Below are positions 9,159 to 18,502 of a stretch of 64,000 bases of DNA, in pieces. The DNA lies in NCBI RefSeq assembly GCF_003347015.1, contig NZ_PNFB01000019.1, positions 17,729 to 81,728 on the forward strand, written 5' to 3'. Position numbers and translations under genes: made by a program. Numbering within the stretch: position 1 is the stretch's first letter; each line of letters opens with the position of its first letter. The DNA comes from Brachybacterium sp. YJGR34. Its GTDB lineage: Bacteria; Actinomycetota; Actinomycetes; Actinomycetales; Dermabacteraceae. The notes below the pieces were generated by a model that was not told where the DNA came from, ran no database searches, and was given only the letters and a program-made list of their open reading frames with translations.

Positions 9159-9671
9159 ATGGCCGCGAAGGGGAAGAAGGCCGCCACGAAGAAGTCCGCG
9201 GCGGACGAGGGTCCCGAGAAGCGGCTCATCGCCTCGAACAAGCGGGCCCGGCACGACTACTACGTCGACCAGACCTGGGAGGCGGGCATCGTGCTGTCCG
9301 GGACCGAGGTGAAGTCCCTGCGCGACCGCGGTGCCTCCCTCGTGGACGGCTACTGCTTCATCGAGGGGGGAGAGGTGTGGATGGACGCCGTGCACATCGC
9401 CCCGTACGTCAAGGGCACGTGGACCAACCACGCCGCCCGCCGCAAGCGCAAGCTCCTCCTGCACAAGCAGGAGATCGTGAAGCTCGCCAGCAAGTCCCGC
9501 GAGAAGGGCTACACGATCGTCCCGCTGGAGATGTACTTCCTGGGCTCCCACGCGAAGGTCGTCATCGGACTGGCCCGCGGCAAGAAGGAGTGGGACAAGC
9601 GCCAGACCCTCCGCGAGAAGCAGGATCTGCGCGAGGCCCAGCGCGCCATGCGCCGGCGCGAGCTCGCCTGA
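9159..9671 (+). CDS. smpB: SsrA-binding protein SmpB
   Basis: 170 residues. About the first 20 residues are a Lys/Ala-rich extension, followed by the SmpB OB-fold core: A-S-N-K-R-A-R-H-D-Y-Y, G-I-V-L-S-G-T-E-V-K-S-L-R, R-R-K-R-K-L-L-L-H-K and G-L-A-R-G-K-K-E-W-D-K-R. The basic C-terminal tail enters the empty mRNA channel. SmpB delivers tmRNA to stalled ribosomes. AGGAGGG at 9147-9153 sets the start. The tmRNA gene lies 220 bases downstream on the same strand. Confidence 0.96.
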   Translation: MAAKGKKAATKKSAADEGPEKRLIASNKRARHDYYVDQTWEAGIVLSGTEVKSLRDRGASLVDGYCFIEGGEVWMDAVHIAPYVKGTWTNHAARRKRKLLLHKQEIVKLASKSREKGYTIVPLEMYFLGSHAKVVIGLARGKKEWDKRQTLREKQDLREAQRAMRRRELA

Positions 9672-9892
9672 CCGGGCCTCGGACCGGATCCGCCGGGCGG
9701 TCGCTGCCGGCCCCGAGGCCGCAGGCTTCGCCGTGAGCTGACAGATAATCGCTTCCGTGGGTGGTCCGGCCGCGGTAGAGTAGGACGACGACGAGGGGGA
9801 GACCGCTCGTCGGTGGGTGATTGACAACAGAAGAGTGAGTGCACGGACGGCCCTGCGGGGTCGTCGATATCTGTGCTGCTTGACCCACGCTC

Positions 9893-10263
9893 GGGGACGA
9901 TCGGTTTCGACGGTAGTTGTCCAGCGAGGGGAAGCGGGCCGAGAATCCAGAGTCATCTCGTTAATGTCCTCTGGAAACCAATAAGTGCCGAACCCAAGCG
10001 CACTGACTTCGCTCTCGCTGCCTGATCAGCGTTAGCAGTCTGGAACCCCGGGATTGCTCCTGACCCGGATCGTTCCATCATCTAAGGAGCCACTGCTGCC
10101 GACCCTCGTCATCGGGGAAGGATGAACACCTCAGAGTGACTGAGTCCGTCGACGACGTGTCTGCACGAGCGTCGGGACTGAGAACACGTCATTGCAGACT
10201 GCGCCCGGAGAAGCCCTGGCTCCGCACTATCGGACGCGGGTTCGATTCCCGCCGTCTCCACCA
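9893..10263 (+). ncRNA. ssrA: Transfer-messenger RNA (tmRNA)
   Basis: The 5' end GGGGACGATCGG pairs with the 3' end CGTCTCC to make the acceptor stem, and the T arm GGGTTCGATTCCC precedes a genome-encoded CCA (10261-10263). The tag frame runs from GCC at 9987 to TGA at 10023-10025 and reads AEPKRTDFALAA, ending in the ALAA degradation signal. Length 371 nt, standard for one-piece tmRNA. It rescues stalled ribosomes with SmpB, encoded just upstream. A TAGAGT hexamer at 9776-9781 could be its promoter, leaving about 105 nt of precursor. Confidence 0.96.
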
Positions 10264-10276
10264 CTGCACTCACCAC

Positions 10277-10322
10277 GAGAGGCCCCCTTCCCTGCGCCGC
10301 GGCGCGGGGGAGGGGGCCTCTC
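10277..10322 (+). terminator. Terminator hairpin after tmRNA
   Basis: GAGAGGCCCCCTTCCC (10277-10292) pairs with GGGGAGGGGGCCTCTC (10307-10322) around a GC-rich loop. There is no long U tract. It lies between ssrA and a convergent minus-strand gene and could act in both directions. Confidence 0.7.
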
Positions 10323-10345
10323 GCTGTTCCGGGGCGCTCCCCGCC

Positions 10346-11218
10346 TCAGGCCGCGGTGATGAGGCTCTCGTAGCCGAGCGAGACCAGGTGCGCCCGGCTC
10401 ATCGCCAGCGACTCCCAGATGTCCCGGCCGTAGGTCTGGTCCTGCTCGATGAGCAGGTGCTGCGCGCCGGAGGCGATGCCCTGCTCGATCACGGGCTTCC
10501 AGTCCAGCGTCCCGGAGCCGACCTCGGCGAACTGCACGATGTCCGCGGTCCAGTACTGCGCCCAGGCGCCCGGGGTGCCCTCGCTCATGGCGGTGAAGGT
10601 CTCGGCGGAGGGCAGGGTGATCCGGAAGTCCTTGAGATGGACCAGGTCGAGCACCCCGTCGAAGGCCGCGAGCGTGCGCTCGGGGTCACGCCCGCCGCGC
10701 TGCACCCAGTGGCAGTCGATCTCGAACCGCAGGTGCGGCGCCTTCTCCCGCAGCCTCTCCAGCAGCGTGGTCTCCTCGATCCGCGCGAACTCCACGTGGT
10801 GGTTGTGATAGCTCAGCGCGATGCCCTCCTCGGCGAGGCGCACGGCATAGCCGTCGGCCTCCGCGGCGAAGGCGTCGAAGGCCTCGGTGGAGGCGAGCGC
10901 GCCCAGCGGCATCATCCCGATCCGGATCATCGAGGTGCCCAGGCGCCGAGCGTGCTCGACGTGGAGGTCGAAGTCCTTCTCCAGCGTGATGCCCTCGCCG
11001 CCCGCGGGGGCGGAGGTCCGTGCCGAGATCGCGGCGTACTGGATGCCGAGGCTCTCGCGGGCGGCCTCCATGCCGGCCACGTTCTCCTCGGTCATCGGGA
11101 TCTGCGAGACCTCCACGACCTCGAAGCCGGTCTCCTTCACCCGCTGCAGCACGGGGGTGATCCCCTGCTCCGCGACGTGGTCCTTGAGCATCATGAGCTG
11201 GATGCCGATACGTGCCAT
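10346..11218 (-). CDS. Sugar phosphate isomerase/epimerase (xylose-isomerase-like TIM barrel)
   Basis: 290 residues. AP-endonuclease-2/xylose-isomerase-like TIM barrel. Likely metal ligands: Glu in the I-A-L-S-Y-H-N-H-H-V-E-F strand region, Asp and His in F-E-I-D-C-H-W-V, His in D-L-V-H-L-K-D-F, and Glu in H-L-L-I-E-Q-D-Q. These are the conserved positions of inosose and hydroxypyruvate isomerase relatives; the substrate cannot be read from the sequence. AGGAGGCGC before the ATG sets the start. It stands alone between the tmRNA terminator and a divergent kinase gene. Confidence 0.85.
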   Translation of the reverse strand: MARIGIQLMMLKDHVAEQGITPVLQRVKETGFEVVEVSQIPMTEENVAGMEAARESLGIQYAAISARTSAPAGGEGITLEKDFDLHVEHARRLGTSMIRIGMMPLGALASTEAFDAFAAEADGYAVRLAEEGIALSYHNHHVEFARIEETTLLERLREKAPHLRFEIDCHWVQRGGRDPERTLAAFDGVLDLVHLKDFRITLPSAETFTAMSEGTPGAWAQYWTADIVQFAEVGSGTLDWKPVIEQGIASGAQHLLIEQDQTYGRDIWESLAMSRAHLVSLGYESLITAA

Positions 11219-11424
11219 CTGCGCCTCCTGTGTCGATGCGGGCCGCGTCGCCCGAGGACGGCGGCCGCCGTCCAGTCATCCGCCGATCAGCGTATCGAGT
11301 GATGAGCGCCACCTGCGGCGATTGCCTCGGATTGCCCTCGCCGCCGTGAGGATGGTCGGCTCGTGCCCAGGGCCGGCCTGTCCAGGACAGCCGATAGTGC
11401 GTTGCCCGCGGTCCCCGGGTCGCC

Positions 11425-11430
11425 TACCGT
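11425..11430 (+). promoter_or_regulatory. -10 box of leaderless promoter for the 11437 kinase
   Basis: TACCGT followed by six bases and then ATG at 11437, the same spacing as the other leaderless starts in this window. No ribosome site lies in between. Confidence 0.55.
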
Positions 11431-11436
11431 GGCCGG

Positions 11437-12384
11437 ATGACCGAGGCCCCGCCCGTCGCCCCTGCTCCGCCGCCCTCCGACCTCACCGTGAACCTCTCGC
11501 GCGTCGAACTGCTGTGCGCGCGACTGCGCCCCGAGCGGGAGGCGGAGCTCGAGAGGGTCGAGTGGAAGATCGCGAAGACGCCGCGCGGAGCGGGCTGGGA
11601 CAACGTGCTGTGGCCGGTGGGCCGGCTCGCGGGGCGAGCCCTCGTGCTGCGGGTTGTGCGCCGCGAGGCCGCCCGTCCGCTGCTGCACCGGGAGACGGCG
11701 GTGCTGCGCCGGCTGCGCAGCGCCGGGGCGTCCCTGCCGATGCGGGTCCCCGAGCTGCTGGCCTCGGCGGAGGACGCCGTGCTGGTGCCCTGGTACGACG
11801 GGGTCACCGCCGCGGAGGTCCCGGCGGAGGTGCGATCGGCCACCGCGCAGGCTCTCGCCCGCATGCTCGCCGTGGTGCACTCCGGACCGGCCCCGGAGAT
11901 CGCGGCCAATCCGGTGCGCGGGGTGCCTCTGGCCACCCGGGAGGACGCGTTCCGGATCGACCTCGAGCGCGCCGGCCTGCCGATCGAGCAGGACCGGCGG
12001 GCACGGGAGCGCTGGGAGCAGGGCCTCGACGCGGAGGTCTGGGAGGGCAGGCCCCTGCTGCTGCACGGTGACCCGCACCCCGGCAACGTCGTGGTCCCGC
12101 CGCGGACCGTGGGCGGAGCCCCGGTGCTCATCGACTGGGGGGACACCACCCGCGGCGACCCCGCGAGCGACCTCGGCGCCCTGCTGCTGCACGGCCCGGC
12201 GCAGCCGCTGCTGGCGACCTACCGGGAGGCCGCGTCCTGGACCGGCATCGAGGAGGACACGGTGTGGGAGGCGCTGGTGGCACGGGCCCGTGCCTGGGCC
12301 GTGCGCATGGGCCTGATGCTGGTCACGGCGTATCCGGCCGATGATCCGCTGGGCGCCGTCGGCCACCGGGCTCTGCGCGCCTGA
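11437..12384 (+). CDS. Aminoglycoside phosphotransferase (APH)-fold kinase
   Basis: 315 residues. Protein-kinase-like APH fold. The catalytic loop is L-L-L-H-G-D-P-H-P-G-N-V-V (about 208-220) and the metal-binding motif is L-I-D-W-G-D, then R-G-D-P-A-S-D-L-G-A-L. The family phosphorylates small hydroxylated or amino compounds; the substrate is unknown and resistance should not be assumed. A leaderless TACCGT promoter precedes it. It faces a second APH-fold gene end to end. Confidence 0.82.
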   Translation: MTEAPPVAPAPPPSDLTVNLSRVELLCARLRPEREAELERVEWKIAKTPRGAGWDNVLWPVGRLAGRALVLRVVRREAARPLLHRETAVLRRLRSAGASLPMRVPELLASAEDAVLVPWYDGVTAAEVPAEVRSATAQALARMLAVVHSGPAPEIAANPVRGVPLATREDAFRIDLERAGLPIEQDRRARERWEQGLDAEVWEGRPLLLHGDPHPGNVVVPPRTVGGAPVLIDWGDTTRGDPASDLGALLLHGPAQPLLATYREAASWTGIEEDTVWEALVARARAWAVRMGLMLVTAYPADDPLGAVGHRALRA

Positions 12385-12391
12385 GCCGCGG

Positions 12392-12428
12392 CCCGGCGCC
12401 GGGCGCCCGGCGCCGGGCACCCGGCGCC
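12392..12428. repeat. Three tandem palindromic 12-mers between convergent genes, likely terminator
   Basis: CCCGGCGCCGGG, itself a perfect palindrome, occurs at 12392-12403 and 12406-12417, with a nearly complete third copy from 12420. The period is 14 bases. It lies in the 54-base gap between two convergent kinase genes and can fold into several alternative GC hairpins, so it may serve as a two-way terminator without a U tract. Confidence 0.6.
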
Positions 12429-12438
12429 GCAGCGAGGC

Positions 12439-13476
12439 TCAGGACGCCGGAGCGGACTGCTCCCGCTCCGCGTGCGCGGGGAAGGCGATGATCCCGTACC
12501 AGAGGGTGAGGATCTCGAGCCACGCCGCCTCCTCCTGGTCCAGGGGAGCGACCGTCTCGTAGCCCGCCCGCAGCGCGCCGCGGGCGGCGGCGGGAGTGGG
12601 CCCCCAGTCCCGGAAGAGGGTGGCCAGATAGGTCGAGGCGCGCGCCAGGTCGTCCACCCGCACGGCCGGCTCCACCTCGTCCAGGTCCAGCACGGCCACC
12701 ACCCGGGAATCCCTGATCAGGATGTTGGCGGCGCGGATGTCGTGGTGGACCAGCTGCGCGGGCGCTCGGAGCCTCGGCGCCTCCGCCAGCAGCGCGGACA
12801 GGCGGCGCGAGGCCGCGGGTGCGCGGCCCGGGTCGGACTCCGCGAGCCAGCGGCCCAGGACGGCGGACAGGTGGGCCGACGGGTCCTCCGCCGCGGGTCG
12901 CCGTGCCGCGGGCGCCGGGGCCGACGTCGGCCCCGGTGGTGCCGTCGGCCCCGGTGCCGACGGGGTCAGCGCCGCCCGGAGCTCCGGAGGCGCGCCGGCG
13001 AGCGCGGCGTGGAGGCGGGCGAGCACCGCCCCGGTGTCGTGCACCGCAGCGAGATCGGCGACATCGAGCCAGTCGCCGGAGACCTCGGGCAGTACGGCCA
13101 CGGACAGCGGGCCCCGCGGTCCGTCGAGCACGGTGCGGACCTCGCCGGACCGCGACGGCAGCGGCGCGGCGACGGGGATGCCCTGGGCGGCCAGGTGCGC
13201 GAGCAGGCGCGTCGACGCCTCGAGCGTCGGGAACGATGGCACCGCCCGCGACCACTTCACGACAAGCTCTCCCGCGGGGCCCGTGACCCAGGCCAGGGCG
13301 TTGTGATCGCTGATCACCACTCGCCGCAGGGACGCGACGCGCAGATCCCAGGTCTCGGCGAGCACGGTGCGCACGAAGCGCTCGGCCTCGGCGAGATCCG
13401 CGAGGCCGAAGCGATCGCGCAGCGCGAGCTCCGGATCGTCGGACTCCCACAGCATGGACAGACCCTCGGGCAGCAT
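12439..13476 (-). CDS. APH-fold phosphotransferase family protein
   Basis: 345 residues. APH fold with catalytic loop L-V-H-H-D-I-R-A-A-N-I-L and V-L-D-L-D-E-V-E as the metal-binding motif; these fit the Rv-type maltokinase/homoserine-kinase-like APH group more loosely than the neighbour at 11437. A Pro/Ala-rich linker of about 30 residues (around 165-195) interrupts the fold between lobes. I chose the ATG at 13476 because TACGGT lies six bases before it; the frame is open to 13530. Substrate unknown. Confidence 0.77.
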   Translation of the reverse strand: MLPEGLSMLWESDDPELALRDRFGLADLAEAERFVRTVLAETWDLRVASLRRVVISDHNALAWVTGPAGELVVKWSRAVPSFPTLEASTRLLAHLAAQGIPVAAPLPSRSGEVRTVLDGPRGPLSVAVLPEVSGDWLDVADLAAVHDTGAVLARLHAALAGAPPELRAALTPSAPGPTAPPGPTSAPAPAARRPAAEDPSAHLSAVLGRWLAESDPGRAPAASRRLSALLAEAPRLRAPAQLVHHDIRAANILIRDSRVVAVLDLDEVEPAVRVDDLARASTYLATLFRDWGPTPAAARGALRAGYETVAPLDQEEAAWLEILTLWYGIIAFPAHAEREQSAPAS

Positions 13477-13482
13477 CGGACT

Positions 13483-13488
13483 ACCGTA
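13483..13488 (-). promoter_or_regulatory. -10 box of leaderless promoter for the 12439-13476 gene
   Basis: On the minus strand TACGGT is followed by six bases and ATG at 13476. The box decides the start codon, since in-frame upstream starts would lie inside or before it. Confidence 0.55.
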
Positions 13489-13553
13489 GCCACCGCCGTG
13501 TGCAGGTGAACGCTCCACGCCGGAATCCACGAGCCCCGAGTGCGAGGGGGACG

Positions 13554-13559
13554 TAGAGT
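13554..13559 (+). promoter_or_regulatory. -10 box of leaderless promoter for hrpA
   Basis: TAGAGT, then nine bases, then the hrpA ATG at 13569. It lies in the 92-base divergent gap shared with the kinase on the minus strand. Confidence 0.5.
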
Positions 13560-13568
13560 GGGTCCGCC

Positions 13569-16500
13569 ATGACCACGCCCTCCACGACCCCCGGCCCGCG
13601 CATCACCTACCCCGGTGACCTCCCCGTCTCCCAGCGCCGCGAGGACATCCAGAAGGCGATCGAGGAGCACCAGGTGGTCGTGATCGCCGGCGCCACCGGC
13701 TCCGGCAAGACCACCCAGATCCCCAAGATGCTCCTCGAGCTGGGGTACGGGCAGGGCGGGTCGCTCATCGGCCACACCCAGCCGCGCCGCATCGCCGCCC
13801 GCTCCGTCGCCCAGCGCATCGCCTCCGAGCTCGGCGAGAAGCTGGGGGAGGGGACCGTCGGCTTCCAGGTCCGTTTCACCAAGGAGACCAGCCGCGGCAC
13901 GCGGCTGAAGCTCATGACCGACGGCATCCTGCTGGCGGAGATCGGCCGGGACCGCCTCCTGCGGCGCTACGACGCGATCATCATCGACGAGGCCCACGAG
14001 CGCTCGCTGAACATCGACGTCATCCTCGGCTACCTGCGCCAGATCCTGCCCCAGCGCCCGGACCTGAAGATCATCATCACCTCGGCGACCATCGACCCCG
14101 AGCGCTTCGCCGAGCACTTCGCGCACGTCCTCCCCTCCGGGGAGACGGAGCCCGCGCCCATCATCGAGGTCTCCGGGCGCACCTATCCCGTGGAGATCCG
14201 CTACCGCCCGCTGGTGCTCGAGGCGGAGGTCGACGACGAGGACGAGCTCGAGGACATCCACTCCATCGAGCGCGATCTCACCCAGGCCATCACCGACGCG
14301 GTCGACGAGCTCGCCGCCGAGGGCCCCGGCGACATGCTCGTCTTCCTGCCCGGCGAGCGCGAGATCCGGGAGATCTCCGAGGCGCTCACCACCCATCTCC
14401 AGCGCGGCACGCGGGGGAGGGCCGCGCTGCCCGTGGAGGTGCTGCCGCTGTTCGGGCGGCTCTCCGCCCAGGACCAGCAGAAGATCTTCTCCCCGCCGCC
14501 GGCGGGGACGTACCGCCGCATCATCCTGTCCACGAACGTCGCCGAGACCTCCCTGACCGTTCCCGGCATCACCTACGTCATCGATGCGGGACTGGCCCGC
14601 ATCTCCCGCTACTCCCAGCGCACCAAGGTCCAGCGCCTGCCGATCGAGCCGATCTCCCAGGCCAGTGCGAACCAGCGAGCGGGCCGCTCGGGCCGCACGG
14701 CACCCGGCATCGCGATCCGCCTGTTCTCCGAGGAGGACTTCGAGGGACGGCCGGAGTTCACCGAGCCGGAGATCCTGCGCACCTCGCTCGCCTCCGTGGT
14801 CCTGCTGATGACCTCGCTGGGCCTGGGGGATGTGGAGTCCTTCCCCTTCGTCGAGACTCCCGCCTCCCGCGCTATCACCGACGGGGTGCGCCTGCTCGAC
14901 GAGCTCGGCGCGATCGAGGACGCCCCGCGCGAGCCGGGCGGGCGGCGGCTGACCCGCGTGGGCCGCACCCTGGCCCGCTTCCCGCTGGATCCGCGGATGG
15001 CGCGCATGCTCATCGAGGCGGATCGCCTGGGCGCTCTGCGCGAGGTGCTCGTCATCGTCGCCGCCCTCTCGATCCAGGATCCGCGCGAGCGGCCGCTGGG
15101 TCAGGAGCAGCAGGCCAAGGAGAAGCACAAGCGCTTCGAGGACGAGACCAGCGACTTCCTGGCCTTCCTGAACCTCTGGAACCACCTCCAGGACCGGCGC
15201 AAGGCCCTCTCCTCGAGCGCCTTCCGCCGCGAGGTCCGCGCCGAGCACCTCCACTACCTGCGCATCCGCGAATGGTGGGACCTCCACACGCAGCTGCGCG
15301 ACATGGCCAAGGACGTCGGCCTGTCCACCAACGACAACGAGGCCTCCCCGCAGGCGATCCACCAGTCCCTGCTGGCCGGGCTGCTCAGCCACGTGGGCCT
15401 GCTCGACGACCGCACCCGCGAGTACTCCGGGGCCCGCGGTGCCCGCTTCGCGCTGTGGCCCGGCAGCGCGCTGGCCAAGAAGCGCCCGGACTTCGTGATG
15501 GTCGCCGAGCTGGTGGAGACCTCCCGGCTGTGGGGACGCACCGCCGCTCGGATCGACCCTGCCTGGGCGGAGGAGACCGGTGCGCACGTCGTCAAGCGCA
15601 GCCACTCCGAGCCCCACTGGTCCTCCAAGCGCTCCTCGGCGATGGCGCACGAGAAGGTCACCCTCTACGGGGTGCCGCTGGTCGCGGACCGCGTGGTCGG
15701 CTACGGCCGCATCGACCCCGAGGCCGCGCGGGAGATCTTCGTGCAGAACGCGCTCATCGAGGGGGACTGGCGCACCCGCCACCACTTCTTCCGCGACAAC
15801 CGCGCCCTGATGGCCCAGCTCGAGGAGCTCGAGGCCAAGACCCGCCGGCGGGACCTCCTGGTCTCCGACGAGCAGCTGTTCCGCTTCTACGACCAGCGCG
15901 TCCCGGCCGAGGTCGTCTCCGGCCGCCACTTCGACACCTGGTGGAAGAAGCAGCGCCACGAGACCCCCGACCTGCTCACTCTCACCGAGCAGGACCTGCT
16001 GGTCGCCGACGACGGCACCCGCGAGGCCATCCAGGCCGACTTCCCCGACACCTGGGTGCAGGGCGACATCACCCTGCCGCTGAGCTACTCCTTCGGCGAG
16101 GTGGGGGCGAAGGGCGCCGACGGCGTCACCGCCACCATCCCCCTGGCGGTGCTGAACCGCCTAGCCGATCGCGGCTTCGACTGGCTGGTGCCCGGGATGC
16201 GGGAGGAGCTGGTCACCGAGCTGATCCGCTCCCTGCCCAAGCCGATCCGCCGTCACCTGGTCCCCGCTCCCGAGCGCGCCAAGGCGGTCGCGGCGACGCT
16301 CCACGACGACGACCCGGATGCCGGGGAGGTCTTCCTCGAGGCGGTCGCCGACGAGCTCGTGGCCCTGCCCGGCGTGCCCGAGGACCTGCCGCTGTACGGA
16401 CCCGAGTTCGACCTCGGCAAGCTGCCCGCCCATCTGCGCATGCACTTCCGGGTGGTCGACGACGCGGGCCGTGAGGTCGGGGCCGGGGACGATCTCCTCG

Positions 16501-17441
16501 CGCTCCGGCAGCGACTGAAGAAGCGGGTCGACGCCTCGGTCTCCGCACAGTCCGACGACCTCGCCCGCCGGGACCTGCCCGGCTTCCCCGCGCAGGGGGT
16601 GCCCGCGGTGCACGAGTCCACCGTCGGCGGGCTGAAGGTCACCGGCTACCCGGCGCTCCTCGCTCGGCGCGGGGCCGACGGACGCCTGGACCGCGTGGAC
16701 CTCGCCGTCCTCGCCACCGCCGACGAGCAGCACCTCGCGCACCGCGAGGGAGTCATCGCGCTGCTGGACCGTGACCTCGGCGCGGATCTCGGCGGCGTGC
16801 TGAACGCCCTGCCCAATCCCACCAAGCTCGCCGTCTCCGGCTCCTCCTACGCCTCCACCTCCGCGCTGCTGGCCGACGCCTCCCTCGCCGCCACGCTGCA
16901 CCTCGCGGGCGCCGCGCAGGTGCGCAGCCGCACCGAGTACGAGGCGCTGCTGGAGCGGGTCCGCGCCGAGCACGACGCCCTGGCCGCGCAGGCGGTGAAG
17001 GACGCCGCCGCGGCCCTGGCGATGAACGCGAGGCTCCAGCGGGAGCTGAGCCGCGCCACCTCGCTGGCGGTGCTGTCCCACCTCACGCAGATCCGCGAGC
17101 ACGCCGCCGGCCTGCTGGCCGAGGGATTCATCGGCCGCACGGGCACGGAGCGCCTGCCGGACCTGCGCCGCTACCTCGAGGCGGATCTGCTGCGCCTGGA
17201 GAAGCTGCCGGAGAACCCGCGACGTGACGAGCAGCTGGCCTGGCAGATCGGCGACCTCGAGCAGTACTGGGCCACGCGCCGCGCCGCGCTCTCCGCACGG
17301 CGACGCACCGACCCGGACGTGCAGGAGATCGACTGGATGCTCGAGGAGCTGCGGGTGAGCCTGTTCGCGCAGACCCTCGGCACGCGGCAGACCGTCTCCG
17401 ACAAGCGGGTGCGCAAGGCCATCGCCGACCTCGCCTCCTGA
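13569..17441 (+). CDS. hrpA: ATP-dependent RNA helicase HrpA
   Basis: 1290 residues, the usual HrpA length. Walker A G-A-T-G-S-G-K-T-T-Q (about 42-51); the DEAH box in I-I-D-E-A-H-E-R-S (about 138-146); motif III I-T-S-A-T; motif VI Q-R-A-G-R-S-G-R-T-A. Helicase C and HA2 domains follow, then an OB-like region, and the large DUF3418 C-terminal domain from about residue 680. HrpA unwinds RNA 3' to 5' and resolves stalled or collided ribosomes in E. coli. It is monocistronic, with a leaderless promoter. Confidence 0.95.
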   Translation: MTTPSTTPGPRITYPGDLPVSQRREDIQKAIEEHQVVVIAGATGSGKTTQIPKMLLELGYGQGGSLIGHTQPRRIAARSVAQRIASELGEKLGEGTVGFQVRFTKETSRGTRLKLMTDGILLAEIGRDRLLRRYDAIIIDEAHERSLNIDVILGYLRQILPQRPDLKIIITSATIDPERFAEHFAHVLPSGETEPAPIIEVSGRTYPVEIRYRPLVLEAEVDDEDELEDIHSIERDLTQAITDAVDELAAEGPGDMLVFLPGEREIREISEALTTHLQRGTRGRAALPVEVLPLFGRLSAQDQQKIFSPPPAGTYRRIILSTNVAETSLTVPGITYVIDAGLARISRYSQRTKVQRLPIEPISQASANQRAGRSGRTAPGIAIRLFSEEDFEGRPEFTEPEILRTSLASVVLLMTSLGLGDVESFPFVETPASRAITDGVRLLDELGAIEDAPREPGGRRLTRVGRTLARFPLDPRMARMLIEADRLGALREVLVIVAALSIQDPRERPLGQEQQAKEKHKRFEDETSDFLAFLNLWNHLQDRRKALSSSAFRREVRAEHLHYLRIREWWDLHTQLRDMAKDVGLSTNDNEASPQAIHQSLLAGLLSHVGLLDDRTREYSGARGARFALWPGSALAKKRPDFVMVAELVETSRLWGRTAARIDPAWAEETGAHVVKRSHSEPHWSSKRSSAMAHEKVTLYGVPLVADRVVGYGRIDPEAAREIFVQNALIEGDWRTRHHFFRDNRALMAQLEELEAKTRRRDLLVSDEQLFRFYDQRVPAEVVSGRHFDTWWKKQRHETPDLLTLTEQDLLVADDGTREAIQADFPDTWVQGDITLPLSYSFGEVGAKGADGVTATIPLAVLNRLADRGFDWLVPGMREELVTELIRSLPKPIRRHLVPAPERAKAVAATLHDDDPDAGEVFLEAVADELVALPGVPEDLPLYGPEFDLGKLPAHLRMHFRVVDDAGREVGAGDDLLALRQRLKKRVDASVSAQSDDLARRDLPGFPAQGVPAVHESTVGGLKVTGYPALLARRGADGRLDRVDLAVLATADEQHLAHREGVIALLDRDLGADLGGVLNALPNPTKLAVSGSSYASTSALLADASLAATLHLAGAAQVRSRTEYEALLERVRAEHDALAAQAVKDAAAALAMNARLQRELSRATSLAVLSHLTQIREHAAGLLAEGFIGRTGTERLPDLRRYLEADLLRLEKLPENPRRDEQLAWQIGDLEQYWATRRAALSARRRTDPDVQEIDWMLEELRVSLFAQTLGTRQTVSDKRVRKAIADLAS

Positions 17442-17734
17442 GCGCGGCTCCTGTGGCGCGGGCCACCGAGCAGGGTGCCGCGGCGTGACGCAGGTCCCGT
17501 GCGGGGCGTGCGGGCGCTCACGAGCACACTTTTTACCCGCCGGGTCGCTGCGCGCCCCGCGACGGGGCTCGCCCGGGCGCCCCGGACGCCCCGACCGCGC
17601 CGCGACCGGTGAGGACACCCCTGCCGGTCCGGGTCAGCTCCGGCCCCTGCTGCGGTCATGGACGGTTCAAGCACCCCGCCGGAGGCCGCTCGGGCCCCGC
17701 GAGGTGGCTGTTCCCTGCGACCGGGGTCGGCCCC

Positions 17735-17740
17735 TACGGT
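17735..17740 (+). promoter_or_regulatory. Candidate -10 box and leader hairpin upstream of the 17800 gene
   Basis: The 358-base gap 17442-17799 after hrpA contains no gene that I can support. TACGGT at 17735-17740 would start a leader of about 55 bases; that leader includes the hairpin GGGGGCTTCCGCCCCC (17759-17774) just ahead of the AAGGA ribosome site. A T-run in CACACTTTTTACC (about 17525-17537) is the only AT-rich spot and has no strong stem before it. Confidence 0.4.
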
Positions 17741-17799
17741 GGCACGGCCCGACCGACCGGGGGCTTCCGCCCCCGCCTCACCTGACAAGGATGGCCCGC

Positions 17800-18402
17800 A
17801 TGACCTCCACCTCCACCTCGCCGCTGACGCGGCGCTCCCTCGTCGCCGCCGGTGTGCTCGGTGCCGCCTCGCTCGCGACCCTCGGGAGCCTCGCCCCCGC
17901 CCGCGCGGCGGACGAGACCTGGACCGAGGAGTTCATGACCCGCGCCGAGACGCGCGAGGGCTTCCTGATCGACGGCATGGATCGCTGGCAGATCCAGAAC
18001 GCCCGGTTCATCATCGCGGTGGTCCGCGGGCACGAGCTGGGGAAGGAAGCGGCCTGCATCGCCCTGAGCACCGCGATCGTCGAGTCCTGGCTGTACAACT
18101 ACGAGCCCGCCGTCGACCTCGACTCCGGCGGCCTCTTCCAGCAGCGTCCCTCGATGGGCTGGGGCTCGGCCGCCGAGGTGCGGCACAAGAAGAAGGCGAT
18201 CGACGCCTTCCTGGGCCTGGGCGACCACTCCGAGGCGCCCGGACTGCTCCAGGCGGTGCCGAACTATCGTCACGCCGATCCCGGGGCGGCCGCGCAGACG
18301 GTCCAGGCCTCCGCCCACCCCGAGCGCTACGCGCAGCAGGTCTCCGCCGCGCTGCGGCTGTGGGAGCGCTACGCCGACGACGTCGAGCCGTACACGGACT
18401 GA
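17800..18402 (+). CDS. Secreted lysozyme-like protein with twin-arginine signal
   Basis: 200 residues. The N-terminal T-R-R-S-L-V-A-A-G-V-L-G-A-A-S-L-A then A-R-A-A-D is a Tat-type signal with cleavage near residue 36. The mature part has A-I-V-E-S-W-L-Y-N-Y-E ... D-S-G-G-L-F-Q-Q-R-P-S-M-G-W-G, which resembles the catalytic-Glu and G-L-F-Q-Q-R-P-S-x-G-W-G motifs of transglycosylase-like domains found beside NlpC/P60 modules in actinobacteria and phages. Cell-wall muralytic action is an inference. AAGGA eight bases before 17800 favours this ATG over the one at 17791. Confidence 0.65.
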   Translation: MTSTSTSPLTRRSLVAAGVLGAASLATLGSLAPARAADETWTEEFMTRAETREGFLIDGMDRWQIQNARFIIAVVRGHELGKEAACIALSTAIVESWLYNYEPAVDLDSGGLFQQRPSMGWGSAAEVRHKKKAIDAFLGLGDHSEAPGLLQAVPNYRHADPGAAAQTVQASAHPERYAQQVSAALRLWERYADDVEPYTD

Positions 18403-18489
18403 CGCCGGACGGAGCCCTCGCGTCCTCGCGGGGGCCCGTCCTGGTGCGGGCCCGCGCGCGTCCTCCCGCGGGCAGGCCGGGCGCATCGG

Positions 18490-18495
18490 TAGGGT
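18490..18495 (+). promoter_or_regulatory. -10 box of leaderless promoter for malic enzyme
   Basis: TAGGGT, seven bases, then ATG at 18503. It excludes an in-frame start at 18494, which overlaps the box. Confidence 0.55.
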
Positions 18496-18502
18496 GTGGT
18501 GC

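Noticed and set aside
9821..9826. TTGACA as a -35 box for tmRNA
   Set aside because: No TANNNT box follows at 16-19 bases; its match may be chance.
13314..15959. Very long open frame on the minus strand (881 codons) inside hrpA
   Set aside because: High-GC coding DNA keeps an antisense frame open; the sense strand has the HrpA motifs, and the antisense product is low-complexity Leu/Gly/Ala/Arg.
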